DNA from: an uncultured Bacilli bacterium | GTDB taxonomy: Bacteria; Bacillota_I; Bacilli_A; RF39; UBA660 | Length of the DNA: 54,041 nucleotides | Direction of reading: 5' to 3' | NCBI GenBank assembly: GCA_947601485.1 | Contig: CANQGF010000003.1 | Span: 1 to 54,041, forward strand | Shown: positions 10,530 through 20,489 of the stretch, piece after piece | Layout of the letters: each line of letters opens with the position of its first letter | Numbering within the stretch: position 1 is the stretch's first letter | Translations under genes and position numbers: made by a program | Notes under the pieces: generated by a model | Told to the model about the DNA's origin: nothing | What the model saw: the letters and a program-made list of their open reading frames with translations, nothing else | Databases searched by the model: none

Positions 10530-10985
10530 AGAGCTACCTATATATGAAATTTCTAAATTAGAATTTTTATTATTATTTAGATAAATATTGATTTTAAGAT
10601 AAGCGTTGTAATTATCTTTGTAATAAATTATATGTCCACATTTACTTATATTTTTAAATTGCCAGTTCATTTTGGTGCCACCAAACGTCACATATTCGAT
10701 TTTATCATCACTTACATTTACAAACGTTTCTCCTTCTTCAAAAGTGAATTTAAGTTCTAAACCATTGGAACTTTCATTATCCACTTTTAGAAGTTTACTA
10801 TTTTTTAAATCATTTTGGACTTCTCTTACAAATTTCAATTTATTTAAAGAAATATCAAAATCGTTATTAACATTGATCTCATCTCTTTTAATGTTATTTA
10901 TTACTGATAATAAAAGAGTTAATACCGTTCCAACCAACACAACCGCCACTAATAATTCGACTAAAGTCATTCCTCTACGATTCAT
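10476..10985 (-). CDS. Prepilin-type N-terminal cleavage/methylation domain protein (competence pseudopilin-like)
   Basis: Class III signal MNRRG|MTLVELLVAVVLVGTVLTLLL; track ORF extends to 11042 but MNRRG is the likely start. Confidence 0.75.
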   Translation of the reverse strand: MNRRGMTLVELLVAVVLVGTVLTLLLSVINNIKRDEINVNNDFDISLNKLKFVREVQNDLKNSKLLKVDNESSNGLELKFTFEEGETFVNVSDDKIEYVTFGGTKMNWQFKNISKCGHIIYYKDNYNAYLKINIYLNNNKNSNLEISYIGSSLNMGNEKIDKDIGTCTN

Positions 10986-11562
10986 AATTATCACCACTTT
11001 CAGGGATATTATTGTAAAATACATTGCATTCATTTGTACCATTTGACATTATTTCAAAATAGATACCATTGAAATTGACAACTGTATTTACATTATCATT
11101 CTGACAATCATAAGTAAAATCATTAACTAAAGAAGAATCAGGCACAAAAATGGTTTTTTCACCATTTATATATAAACTTAATACTACATCATTAAAAATT
11201 TGAAAATCCACTTCGCAAGTAGCATTATCACTCGCCTCTAGTTTAAAATTACCTGTTTTATCATTAAACTTAATTGTCCCATCATCACATATTTCATTTA
11301 AAACAACGTAATTTTTTAAAGGCACATACTCAATTAATTCTTTCCCATTATCATAAACTGAATATAAATTAATCCTACTATCGTTTAAACTAGTTTCTAA
11401 AAAACTCATTTTAATTCTTTTTTTATACTCATTAAGTAAATGTTTTTCATTAATTACACTTGTAATTAAAAATGTCATTAAAGTAAGAAAAACAAGGAAA
11501 AATGTATAAATTAAGGCCATTGAAATAAATCCATTCTTCTTCATCTTTACACACTTACCCAA
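10975..11562 (-). CDS. Pseudopilin-like membrane protein
   Basis: MKKNG|FISMALIYTFFLVFLTLMTFLITSV N-terminus; between two prepilin-like genes with short overlaps. Confidence 0.6.
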   Translation of the reverse strand: MGKCVKMKKNGFISMALIYTFFLVFLTLMTFLITSVINEKHLLNEYKKRIKMSFLETSLNDSRINLYSVYDNGKELIEYVPLKNYVVLNEICDDGTIKFNDKTGNFKLEASDNATCEVDFQIFNDVVLSLYINGEKTIFVPDSSLVNDFTYDCQNDNVNTVVNFNGIYFEIMSNGTNECNVFYNNIPESGDNYES

Positions 11563-12050
11563 CTATAATAATTATGACAATTATTATTTACACATGTTTG
11601 ATAATTAAAAGCCATAACTATTTCACTATCAATATCGATATTAATTTTTTTTAAATAAGTAGCAAAATCTTTAGAAATAGTAAAATTACAACTGTTAGAA
11701 TACAGACAATTCTTCATTTCTTTTAATTTATCTTTCTTAAACAAAATAACAGACTCTATTTCAAAATCTTGCCATATTTGTTTTTCAAATGCACTATTAT
11801 ATTCTTCTTTATCTATCATCAAAAAACCTTGATTATTATTTAAAGTATCTTTATATTCATTTTTATATAATAAATCTTTTAAATACTCACTTCGATATAT
11901 AAAATTAACATCATCATAGTAAATATTATTATTAACTGTTTGTATAATTCTTTTAAAAGTTCCGTATAGTAAAAGTAAAGAAGATGTCAAAATAATTGTA
12001 GCCATTATAGTTTCCAAAAAAGCAAAGCCTTTTTTTTGCATATCTAACAC
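11547..12050 (-). CDS. Prepilin-like protein
   Basis: MQKKG|FAFLETIMATIILTSSLLLLYG; first gene of a three-gene pseudopilin operon. Confidence 0.68.
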   Translation of the reverse strand: MLDMQKKGFAFLETIMATIILTSSLLLLYGTFKRIIQTVNNNIYYDDVNFIYRSEYLKDLLYKNEYKDTLNNNQGFLMIDKEEYNSAFEKQIWQDFEIESVILFKKDKLKEMKNCLYSNSCNFTISKDFATYLKKINIDIDSEIVMAFNYQTCVNNNCHNYYSWVSV

Positions 12051-12175
12051 CTCTTTATCTTTAAACTACTATAATTATAACTTAAAGAATCTTATTAAGC
12101 AATTATATTTTAAAAAAGATATTGATATTTTAAGGTAGATATTGATATTATTAAAATGTAAGATTGGGTGAAAAC

Positions 12176-12724
12176 ATGAATATTAAATACGATATTAACA
12201 CTGGGAACATTTGGAATGAAAATAATCAAGTTAAAAATGTTAATGCCCATTATAATTACACAACTATTTTAAATATGGAAAATAAAATAGAAATGGCTCA
12301 AAAAATATTAAATGAATATCAAACGGACTTAAAAATTATTAAAGATAAAAATTTTATTAAAAAACTACTAGGTAGCTTACTTGGCATAACTAGTATAGTT
12401 ATCTTTGTAAAACTTATAAAATATTTTACTATTAGTAAATGTATTATTGGTTTTATTTTTGCAATCTTATCACCATTTATATATAAATCAAATGATAAAT
12501 ATAGCGAAGTTGTATTAAATGAAAAAATCCATATTATCAAGAATATCCTTAATGATATGGAAGTAAAACTTAATGATATAAGTTTAGAAAAAAACATAAC
12601 ACTCACTAATCAAAAAACAATTTTTTTAGTTTCAGGTAAAGCTTTAGAAGAAGAAATTAAAACTACCATTAATGAAACTTATAAAGAACAAAAAGTAAGT
12701 AAGACTTTAAAAAGAATTAAATGA
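12176..12724 (+). CDS. Hypothetical protein with central hydrophobic segments
   Basis: ATG preceded by GGGTG RBS; two central TM-like segments; track ORF starts at an upstream TTG (12164). Confidence 0.7.
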   Translation: MNIKYDINTGNIWNENNQVKNVNAHYNYTTILNMENKIEMAQKILNEYQTDLKIIKDKNFIKKLLGSLLGITSIVIFVKLIKYFTISKCIIGFIFAILSPFIYKSNDKYSEVVLNEKIHIIKNILNDMEVKLNDISLEKNITLTNQKTIFLVSGKALEEEIKTTINETYKEQKVSKTLKRIK

Positions 12725-12725
12725 T

Positions 12726-14204
12726 TTATTTATAAGTTATATCTTTATTACTTGGGCCTTTTAAACAATGTCCATCTATTGTAAATCTAGAAGCATGGCA
12801 AGGACAATCCCATGTTTTATCAACTTCATTAAAAATTAAACTACAACCCATGTGGGGACATCTATTATAAACTTTATATTCAATATTGCCTTCTTTATAT
12901 ATAGCAATATTTTCCCCATTAATATTTTGAAAAGTTATATTATGATACCAATCTTTATCTTTATTAATTTTGCTTTTTAAATATCCTTTAGCACTATCAA
13001 ATAAATTAACAAATTTATTATCAATATTTTTAATATTACTAACTCTTAAAGGATCACATAAAGTTTGATATTTACTTTTTCCTTTAACAATTAAATCACT
13101 CAAAATAATTCCCGCTAAAGTCCCATTAGTCATACCCCATGTATTAAAACCGGTTCCAATTAAAATAGTATTATCACCATCTTTTATATATCCAATATAA
13201 GGTATTTTATCTAAAGTTATTAAATCATCATTCTTCCATGCATAATTTACTTTTAAACCATATTTTTTGATATCATCAATTACTTTTTCATAATTTTTTT
13301 GTTCATCTAAATTGTCACTAATATTGGTAGAGTTACTTAAGTAAATTAAATAATTTTGAAAATATCTAACTGATTGACAAGGATTTTTACTAGTTATATA
13401 TGTTAATGCGTTCCATTTATCTTTGGCAGCAATGATATAAGATTTTTCAATATTGGTTTTAATCGGTAAAAAATAAGGAAACAAAAAGTATGGATAATGA
13501 TTTGCTAAAACTATTTTTTTAGCTTTAATTATATGTTTATCTGTATAACAATTATAATATTCGCCACTTTTTTTGATATCGAATATTTTAGTATTTTCAT
13601 ATATTTTTCTTTTAAACTTAAGACATATTTTCTTTAAATTTAATAAATATTTAACAGGATGAAATACATAAGTATCTAAAGCTCTTATGGCATATAAATT
13701 ATTGGCATAAAGAATTTTGCCATGATATTCTTTAATATTAGCTCCAAAAGATGTTAATAAATCTTTTTCATTGACAATATCTTTTATATCATCTTCTTTA
13801 TCAGTATAAACAAAAGATTCTACCTTTTTAAAATCACAAGCTATTTTTTCTTTTTTAATGGTATTTTTTAAATACTTTATTGCATCAATTTGACTTTCAT
13901 AATACATTTTAGCTGTATCATAATTTTTTTCTTTTAAGATATCACTATAAATTAATTCTTGTAAATAATTTATTTTTCCTGTTGTGTGTCCACTTAATCC
14001 ATGAGCAATTAAGGAAGCATCAACTAAAATGACATTTAAATTACTATCTTTTAAGTTATATAAAGTAGTAAGTCCCGTTATACCTCCCCCAATAATTAAA
14101 ACATCACAAGTAATATCTTCATTTAATGTTTCATAAGAATCATTATAATTAGAAAGCCATATACTTTCTAATTTAATATTATCAAAAATTGATTTATTAC
14201 TCAT
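12726..14204 (-). CDS. FAD-dependent oxidoreductase (DAO family) with C-terminal Rieske [2Fe-2S] domain
   Basis: Rossmann motif DVLIIGGGITGLTTLY; C-terminal CPHMGCSLIFNEVDKTWDCPCHASRF Rieske ligands (C-x-H...C-x-x-H). Confidence 0.92.
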   Translation of the reverse strand: MSNKSIFDNIKLESIWLSNYNDSYETLNEDITCDVLIIGGGITGLTTLYNLKDSNLNVILVDASLIAHGLSGHTTGKINYLQELIYSDILKEKNYDTAKMYYESQIDAIKYLKNTIKKEKIACDFKKVESFVYTDKEDDIKDIVNEKDLLTSFGANIKEYHGKILYANNLYAIRALDTYVFHPVKYLLNLKKICLKFKRKIYENTKIFDIKKSGEYYNCYTDKHIIKAKKIVLANHYPYFLFPYFLPIKTNIEKSYIIAAKDKWNALTYITSKNPCQSVRYFQNYLIYLSNSTNISDNLDEQKNYEKVIDDIKKYGLKVNYAWKNDDLITLDKIPYIGYIKDGDNTILIGTGFNTWGMTNGTLAGIILSDLIVKGKSKYQTLCDPLRVSNIKNIDNKFVNLFDSAKGYLKSKINKDKDWYHNITFQNINGENIAIYKEGNIEYKVYNRCPHMGCSLIFNEVDKTWDCPCHASRFTIDGHCLKGPSNKDITYK

Positions 14205-14272
14205 CTTATCACCATTAATAGTATGGCCGGATAATTAAAAATTATCTTCTTCAAATAATTATCATAAAAAAA

Positions 14273-14293
14273 TACTGAAGTAAATCTTCAGCA
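14273..14293 (-). terminator. Intrinsic terminator immediately after the alaS stop codon
   Basis: Minus strand TAA-TGCTGAAGATTTACTTCAGTATTTTTTT. Confidence 0.8.
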
Positions 14294-16063
14294 TTATTCT
14301 AATACACCTTTAATTCTTCTTACCCCTGCACTAGATGATTCTTCTTTGGTAATTTTAAAATGACCTAAAACACCAGTATTTTTAACATGGGGTCCTCCGC
14401 AAATTTCTTTTGATAAAGAGCCAATCGTGTATACTTTAACTATTTCCCCATATTTATCTTGAAAAGTTCCATGAGCTCCTTCAGCTTTGGCTTGTTCATA
14501 AGGTATTTCTTCAAAAGTAACTGGGGTATTGGTTTTAATCATTTCATTTACCCGATCTTCAATTTTCTTCTTTTCTTCATCAGTTAATTTATGATCCAAA
14601 TTAAAGTCAAAACGAATACGCTCTGGTGTAATATTACATCCTTTTTGATATATATCTTTACCATATATTTCTTGTAAAGTAGCAAGAAGTAAATGCGCAA
14701 GTGTATGATATTTAATTGATTCTTCTGAAGTATCAGCAAGTCCTCCTTTAAAGGAACCAGCATCAATCGTTCTAGATTTTTCTTGATGCATCTTAAAGGC
14801 TTCTTCAAATCCTTTAATATCAACATTTAAATTATTTTCTTTAGCAAGTTCTTCCGTCATTTCAATCGGAAAACCAAAAGTATCAAATAATTTAAAAGCA
14901 TCATCACCACTTAAGGTATTACCATCTAAATTTTTAATAGTTTTATAAAATAATCTTTCGCCATCTTTTAAAGTCTTACTAAACTTATTATATTCTTTTT
15001 CAAGTTCAGCTAAAACTTTATCTTTATTTCTTTTTAATTCTTCATAAACATTACTATATTCATCAATATATATATTAGCTAAATCATTTAAAACATATTC
15101 TTCAATATTTAATTTCTTTAAGTGTCTTATAACTCTTCTTAATAATCTTCTTAAAACATAACCGGCACCTACATTAGATGGTGTAATACCATGATCATCA
15201 GCTAAAATAAAAGTACTTGTTCTTAAATGATCCATAATTATACGAAAAGAAATTTTATTATCTTCATATTTTAAATGCGATAATTCTTCTAATTTTTGTT
15301 TAATACCTGCAAAAATTTCAGAATCATAAACACTTTCATAACCATTTAAAACCGTTATTGTTCTTTCAAGTCCCATTCCTGTATCAACGTTTTGTTGCTT
15401 TAATTTAGAAAGATTTCCATTTTCATCTTTATAAAATTCCATAAAAACATCATTCCAAATTTCTAAATATTTACCACAAGAACAAGCAGGACTACAATCC
15501 TCTCCACATGCTGGTTTTCCTGTATCATAAAACATTTCTGTATCGGGTCCACATGGACCAATGCCACTTCCTAAAATCCAAAAATTATTTTCTTTTGGCA
15601 AATAAAATAAATGATCTTCACTAACACCTAAACTGCGCCAAATATTATAACTTTCTTCATCTTTAGGAGCAACTTCATCGCCAGCAAAAACTGTAAAATA
15701 TAATTTATCTTTAGGAATACCCAAATATTCTTTACTGGTTAAAAATTCATAACTATATTTGATAGCGTCTTCTTTAAAGTAAGCACCTAAACTCCAGTTA
15801 CCTAGCATTTCAAAAAATGTTAAATGTGAACTATCTCCTACTTCATCGATGTCACTTGTTCTAATACATTTTTGGACATCTGTTAATTTATTACCACTTG
15901 GATGATGTTCGCCAAGAAGATATGGTACAAGTGGATGCATACCAGCGGTTGTAAATAAAACAGTTGGATCATTTTCTGGCACAATAGAGGCTGAACTTAT
16001 AATCTTATGACCCTTACTTTCAAAAAATTTTAAATATTTGCTTCTTAATTCATTAGCTGTCAT
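14294..16063 (-). CDS. alaS: Alanyl-tRNA synthetase, short form (catalytic plus editing domain, no DHHA1/C-Ala region)
   Basis: 589 aa; MTANELRSKYLKFFESKGH, GMHPLVPYL, HTLAHLLL and CGGPHV editing-site motifs; ends at GVRRIKGVLE followed at once by a terminator. Confidence 0.96.
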   Translation of the reverse strand: MTANELRSKYLKFFESKGHKIISSASIVPENDPTVLFTTAGMHPLVPYLLGEHHPSGNKLTDVQKCIRTSDIDEVGDSSHLTFFEMLGNWSLGAYFKEDAIKYSYEFLTSKEYLGIPKDKLYFTVFAGDEVAPKDEESYNIWRSLGVSEDHLFYLPKENNFWILGSGIGPCGPDTEMFYDTGKPACGEDCSPACSCGKYLEIWNDVFMEFYKDENGNLSKLKQQNVDTGMGLERTITVLNGYESVYDSEIFAGIKQKLEELSHLKYEDNKISFRIIMDHLRTSTFILADDHGITPSNVGAGYVLRRLLRRVIRHLKKLNIEEYVLNDLANIYIDEYSNVYEELKRNKDKVLAELEKEYNKFSKTLKDGERLFYKTIKNLDGNTLSGDDAFKLFDTFGFPIEMTEELAKENNLNVDIKGFEEAFKMHQEKSRTIDAGSFKGGLADTSEESIKYHTLAHLLLATLQEIYGKDIYQKGCNITPERIRFDFNLDHKLTDEEKKKIEDRVNEMIKTNTPVTFEEIPYEQAKAEGAHGTFQDKYGEIVKVYTIGSLSKEICGGPHVKNTGVLGHFKITKEESSSAGVRRIKGVLE

Positions 16064-16587
16064 TATTTAATACCCTCCAAAAATTTAAAAACTTTATCTC
16101 TTAATGAATCTTTTTCATCATTAGCAATGATATAATCAAATTCTTCATAATTATCTAATGCTGTTTCAGAAATATGTGCTTGTTGTTCTACAGAAAGGGG
16201 ACTTTTACCGAATTGATTTTCTACACAAATAGCATAAACATTATCATAATTTAGTTTAACTTCTTCAATTTCAACTGGATATCTCACATCCGCAACCACA
16301 ACATTTTCAACGTAATCTTGATAAACACTTAAATTATCAAGCATCTTTTTGACAAAGAATTTATCATCAATTCCTCTTATATGATCTCCAAGTTCTTGTA
16401 AAAAAGTTCTGGGTTTTGTATTAGGGTTACCATCCCAATCAGTAAGTTCCACAGCAATATCTTTAAGTGGTTTACTATATTCAGTAATAACACATTTTTG
16501 AAGTTTATAAACATAATATTCCTTAATTAATTTTGCCACTTCACCTTTTCCACTACCTGCTTTTCCTGCAATCAAAAATATTCTCAC
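16063..16587 (-). CDS. P-loop nucleotide (dNMP-type) kinase
   Basis: 174 aa; Walker A GKAGSGKGEVAKL; FLQELGDHIR and VVADVRYPVE resemble phage/bacterial deoxynucleoside monophosphate kinases; 1-nt overlap with alaS. Confidence 0.72.
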   Translation of the reverse strand: MRIFLIAGKAGSGKGEVAKLIKEYYVYKLQKCVITEYSKPLKDIAVELTDWDGNPNTKPRTFLQELGDHIRGIDDKFFVKKMLDNLSVYQDYVENVVVADVRYPVEIEEVKLNYDNVYAICVENQFGKSPLSVEQQAHISETALDNYEEFDYIIANDEKDSLRDKVFKFLEGIK

Positions 16588-16609
16588 AAAAATACCTTCT
16601 TTCTTTTTT

Positions 16610-16803
16610 TAAAAATAAAAAGGACGATGCCAAGGAGTCAAAATTGACGGTACCATCCTTTATTTAACTTTATTATTCTGATAACGTAGAATAGACGTTT
16701 AATCTCCCAAAGCAGCAATATTTATCTATATTTATTAGTTTCCACCATCCACTAATTCTCTATGAAACAAAGTTAAATACCTCTTTTTTCATCGATTACT
16801 TTC
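16610..16803 (-). promoter_or_regulatory. T-box riboswitch, alanine specifier (GCU)
   Basis: Minus strand: AGAGAATTAGTGGATGGTGGAAACTAAT (stem I distal motif), ATTGCTGCTTTGGGAG (specifier region), AAAGGATGGTACCGTC (T-box, UGGU bulge), then the terminator ...GGCATCGTCCTTTTT. Confidence 0.9.
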
Positions 16804-16829
16804 ATAATATATCATATTTTTTTTATTTT

Positions 16830-17963
16830 TTAAATACTTTTTTTACTATTTAATTTCTCTTCTGTAAAATTTAGAATTACTCTTAAAAGAGTTAAAATAG
16901 GAGCTGCTAAAATCATACCAATTATTCCAAAGAAATGTCCAAAAACAAGTAAGGCAATAATAATTAAGACAGGATGAGTTTGACTAGCTTTACTCATTAC
17001 AATAGGTTGTAATATATAATTTTCAACAATTTGAACAATTACGCAAATAATAAGGGTTCCAATACCAATTAAAGGATCTTGAGTTAATCCGACAATAACG
17101 GCCGCTGCACCACCAATATATGGTCCAATAAAAGGAATTAAATCTGTAAGACCACATATAGCTCCGAATAAAAGAGGTGCTCTTAAACCAACTAAAGCAA
17201 AACCAATCGAATCACCAATTAAAACTAATAATGCAACTAAAAAGGTCCCATTAACACATTTTCTAACTTCGATTCCAATTCTACTCACCAAAACACTTAA
17301 ATCATCTTGGACTTTACTTGGGAACAATTTTTTAAAATGTTTACCAACATTATCATAATCAATTAGTAAATAAAGACCTATAATAAGACCCATCCCAAAG
17401 GTGCCAATACCATTAAATAATGCTATCACAAAACCTATAACATTATTAGGTAAATCACTAGCTATTTCAGTACTATAATTAGTTATAGTTAATAATAATT
17501 TATCCTTAAAGTCATTTAAATTTAAGCCACTTTCTTGAAAATTAGTAAATATTTCATTGATTTTAGAAGTAGCACTTTCAACAAAGCTTGGTAACATACC
17601 GACAAGTTCATTAACTTCATTATAAAATGTTGGAATAAATATATAAAGTAAAATACCTAAAACCAAAGCAAAAACTGCAAAAACAATTATGGAACTTATA
17701 GTATTGTTTTTTATCTTTTTGTCTAATTTTAGAACTAGTGGTCTAAATAACCAAGCAAAAGCAAAGCCAATAAAGAAAGGACTAATAACTTTCAATAAAG
17801 TCATAACAAAAGGTAAAACTAATAAAACTTTACAAGCTACAATACCAACTAATATTAATGTGGCAATAAAAACTATGTATAATAATTTTAAGATTTTTTT
17901 TGATAAACTAATAACTTCATTTAATTCTTGCTTATTTATCTCTTTATCATTAATTTTTTGCAT
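16830..17963 (-). CDS. AI-2E family transporter / permease (YrrI-like)
   Basis: 377 aa polytopic; DLIPFIGPYIGGAAAVIVGL and VIVQIVENYILQPIVMSKASQTHPVLIII motifs; located next to alaS as in other Firmicutes. Confidence 0.92.
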   Translation of the reverse strand: MQKINDKEINKQELNEVISLSKKILKLLYIVFIATLILVGIVACKVLLVLPFVMTLLKVISPFFIGFAFAWLFRPLVLKLDKKIKNNTISSIIVFAVFALVLGILLYIFIPTFYNEVNELVGMLPSFVESATSKINEIFTNFQESGLNLNDFKDKLLLTITNYSTEIASDLPNNVIGFVIALFNGIGTFGMGLIIGLYLLIDYDNVGKHFKKLFPSKVQDDLSVLVSRIGIEVRKCVNGTFLVALLVLIGDSIGFALVGLRAPLLFGAICGLTDLIPFIGPYIGGAAAVIVGLTQDPLIGIGTLIICVIVQIVENYILQPIVMSKASQTHPVLIIIALLVFGHFFGIIGMILAAPILTLLRVILNFTEEKLNSKKSI

Positions 17964-18012
17964 TCTATCACTTCCTTACTTTAAGTATACTATAATTTTT
18001 TAAAAATACAAT

Positions 18013-18048
18013 TATTTATTAAAAAAGCACACATTTGATTTTATGTGT
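18013..18048 (-). terminator. Intrinsic terminator
   Basis: Minus strand AGTACACATAAAATCAAATGTGTGCTTTTTT. Confidence 0.75.
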
Positions 18049-18049
18049 A

Positions 18050-18208
18050 CTAATTATTTTTACCAGTAGCTAGGTTATTGGCTTTGTCTAACATGTTATT
18101 TATTAGTTTGTCAGCTTTGTCTTTAGTATTTTTATTCATTAAAATATATGATCCTACTCCAATCATACTAGCCATCGCCATACAAGCTATCATTTCCATT
18201 TTTTTCAT
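18050..18208 (-). CDS. Small membrane-anchored protein (52 aa)
   Basis: MKKMEMIACMAMASMIGVGSYILMNKNTKDKADKLINNMLDKANNLATGKNN; preceded by GAGGTGA RBS, followed by a terminator; not in the ORF track. Confidence 0.7.
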   Translation of the reverse strand: MKKMEMIACMAMASMIGVGSYILMNKNTKDKADKLINNMLDKANNLATGKNN

Positions 18209-18237
18209 CAGTTCACCTCAATTTTATTATGAACTAA

Positions 18238-20445
18238 TTATTTATCTTTATGTATAAATTTTTCTTGTAAACGCATTTTCAATGTCGTTTTACGTACTTC
18301 TCCATAATCATTCATAACCCCTTTATAAAATACTTTAGCATCACCAATAATAATTAAGCTTTTTTTAGCACGACTTACTCCAGTATACAATATTTTATTA
18401 TAAAGCATTCCACCATATTGATAAGTAATCGGCATAATGACATGATCAAATTCACTACCCTGACTTTTATGAATTGTTATTGCATAAGCATGTCTAATAT
18501 TTTTTAAATCTTTTTTGGGAATATTTACAATATTACCATCAAAATCAATCGTTATCATTTCTTTTTTATAAGGAGAACCCATCATGTCAATTTTTGTAAT
18601 AAAACCAATATCACCATTAAAAACATTGTTATCAGCATCATTTACAAGTTGTAAAACTTTATCTCCTATTTTATAAGTAACATCCCCATAAGTAATTTCT
18701 TTAAGCCCTTTATGAGGATTAAAAATATTACACAACATTTTATTTAAATTATCTATACCATTTTCACCTTTGTACATAGGGGCTAAAACTTGTAAATTAT
18801 TTTCATCATAACCTTTACTAATACCAGCTTCAATTATTTTTTTGATAGTTTCTAAAATATTCTTACTATCGACAGCAATAAAATTATAATCATCTTTTTT
18901 ACTTAAAAACTCTTCTGTCAAATCTTTATTCTTAATTTCTCTAGCTAAATATGGAATATAAGAATTTTCACTTTGACGATAAATATAATTTAAAGATACA
19001 AAATTAAATAAATCACTATCTATCAAATCATTTAAAACAAGCCCAGGTCCAACCGATGGAAGCTGATTAAAATCCCCAACTAAAATTAATTTAACATAAC
19101 TATATACACCTTTTAAAAGAGATGCAAAAAGATTTGAGTCAATCATACTTACTTCATCAACTATAATAAGTTTTTGATAATTTTTATTATTTTCAGTAAC
19201 ACCAAAACTATTACTTTCTTTATTCCATTTTAAATATCTATGTATTGTTTGAGCAGGTAGTCCCGTAGCTAAACTCATTTTTTTGGCTGCTCTACCAGTC
19301 GGAGCTAACAAAGCAATATTTTCAATAATGTTGTAATTATTTAATTTATATTTATCAATATATAATTTGATAATAGCTTTAATAATTGTTGTTTTACCAG
19401 TTCCCGGTCCTCCTGATATAATGGAAACATTATTATTTAGGGAAGTAGCTATCGCTTTTATTTGATCGTCATTATAAGTAATGTGTAAAGTTTCTTCCAT
19501 TTGCTGAATTTTTTCTGTATAGTCATCTGGGTTAACCCTTTTTTCTTCGATTTTTTGCAAAGATTCAGCAATAACTATTTCTGACTCATAATATTCTTGC
19601 AAATAAATTCGTTCTTCATCTCTTACAATAAATAATTCAGTTTCTAATTCCTGTAAATATTCTTGAAATACTTCATAATCAATTTGAATTTTAAATAATT
19701 TATCTAAATAACTAAAAACATCTGAAGAATGATAATAAATATCACCTAAATTCATCGATATAGCTTTCATAACTTCGATAATGCAAGCTTTTACTCTTCT
19801 TTTATCATAAGCATCATGATAATTATTTAAAAATATACTATCTAATCTTTTAAATTCAATAACTTCATTCAATAAATATAAATTATTTTCTAATATATCT
19901 TCAATTCTATCTTTATATTTAATATAAATTTTACCAGCTTCTTCAATCGAAAAACCTAGATTTTTAATTTTTAAAATAACATCTGAACTTTTAGTATAAT
20001 TAATTAAAGAGTCATAAATTTTATCCCGTGTTTTCTCGGTAACACCCTCAACTTTATCTAAAGCAAATTTATTTTTTCTAATAACCTCTAATGTATTACT
20101 ACCAAAAACCGCAACAATTTTTTCTGCCGTTTTTTTGCCACAGCCTTTTACAAATGAACTACTTAAAAATTCAATAATATCATCATTTTCTTTTGGAGTT
20201 ATATATTCATAATTATTAAATTTAAATTGATTACCAAATTTTTCATGATAAATAAACTCCCCTTCAATCTGGATGGGAGTCTCTAATTTTAAATCCAAAA
20301 CATTACCAGTTATTGTTATCGTTTTCTTTAGATAATTGCTCTCTTCTTCATTACTAACTTTAGAAATTCGAAACAAAGCTACTAAATAACTATTAGTTTC
20401 ATTATAATAAATTGTACTTTTTATTTTTCCTTCTAAAATGCTCAT
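18238..20445 (-). CDS. recD2: ATP-dependent DNA helicase RecD2
   Basis: 735 aa; N-terminal helix-hairpin-helix repeats; Walker A SGGPGTGKTTIIKAI; AYAITIHKSQGSEFDHVI; near alaS as yrrC in B. subtilis. Confidence 0.95.
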   Translation of the reverse strand: MSILEGKIKSTIYYNETNSYLVALFRISKVSNEEESNYLKKTITITGNVLDLKLETPIQIEGEFIYHEKFGNQFKFNNYEYITPKENDDIIEFLSSSFVKGCGKKTAEKIVAVFGSNTLEVIRKNKFALDKVEGVTEKTRDKIYDSLINYTKSSDVILKIKNLGFSIEEAGKIYIKYKDRIEDILENNLYLLNEVIEFKRLDSIFLNNYHDAYDKRRVKACIIEVMKAISMNLGDIYYHSSDVFSYLDKLFKIQIDYEVFQEYLQELETELFIVRDEERIYLQEYYESEIVIAESLQKIEEKRVNPDDYTEKIQQMEETLHITYNDDQIKAIATSLNNNVSIISGGPGTGKTTIIKAIIKLYIDKYKLNNYNIIENIALLAPTGRAAKKMSLATGLPAQTIHRYLKWNKESNSFGVTENNKNYQKLIIVDEVSMIDSNLFASLLKGVYSYVKLILVGDFNQLPSVGPGLVLNDLIDSDLFNFVSLNYIYRQSENSYIPYLAREIKNKDLTEEFLSKKDDYNFIAVDSKNILETIKKIIEAGISKGYDENNLQVLAPMYKGENGIDNLNKMLCNIFNPHKGLKEITYGDVTYKIGDKVLQLVNDADNNVFNGDIGFITKIDMMGSPYKKEMITIDFDGNIVNIPKKDLKNIRHAYAITIHKSQGSEFDHVIMPITYQYGGMLYNKILYTGVSRAKKSLIIIGDAKVFYKGVMNDYGEVRKTTLKMRLQEKFIHKDK

Positions 20446-20489
20446 AAACTAATTATACTCTAAAAATATTAGAACAACAATGATAATTT

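Noticed and set aside
14584-14826. Minus-strand ORF inside alaS in another frame
   Set aside because: Overlaps the alaS editing region with no independent support.
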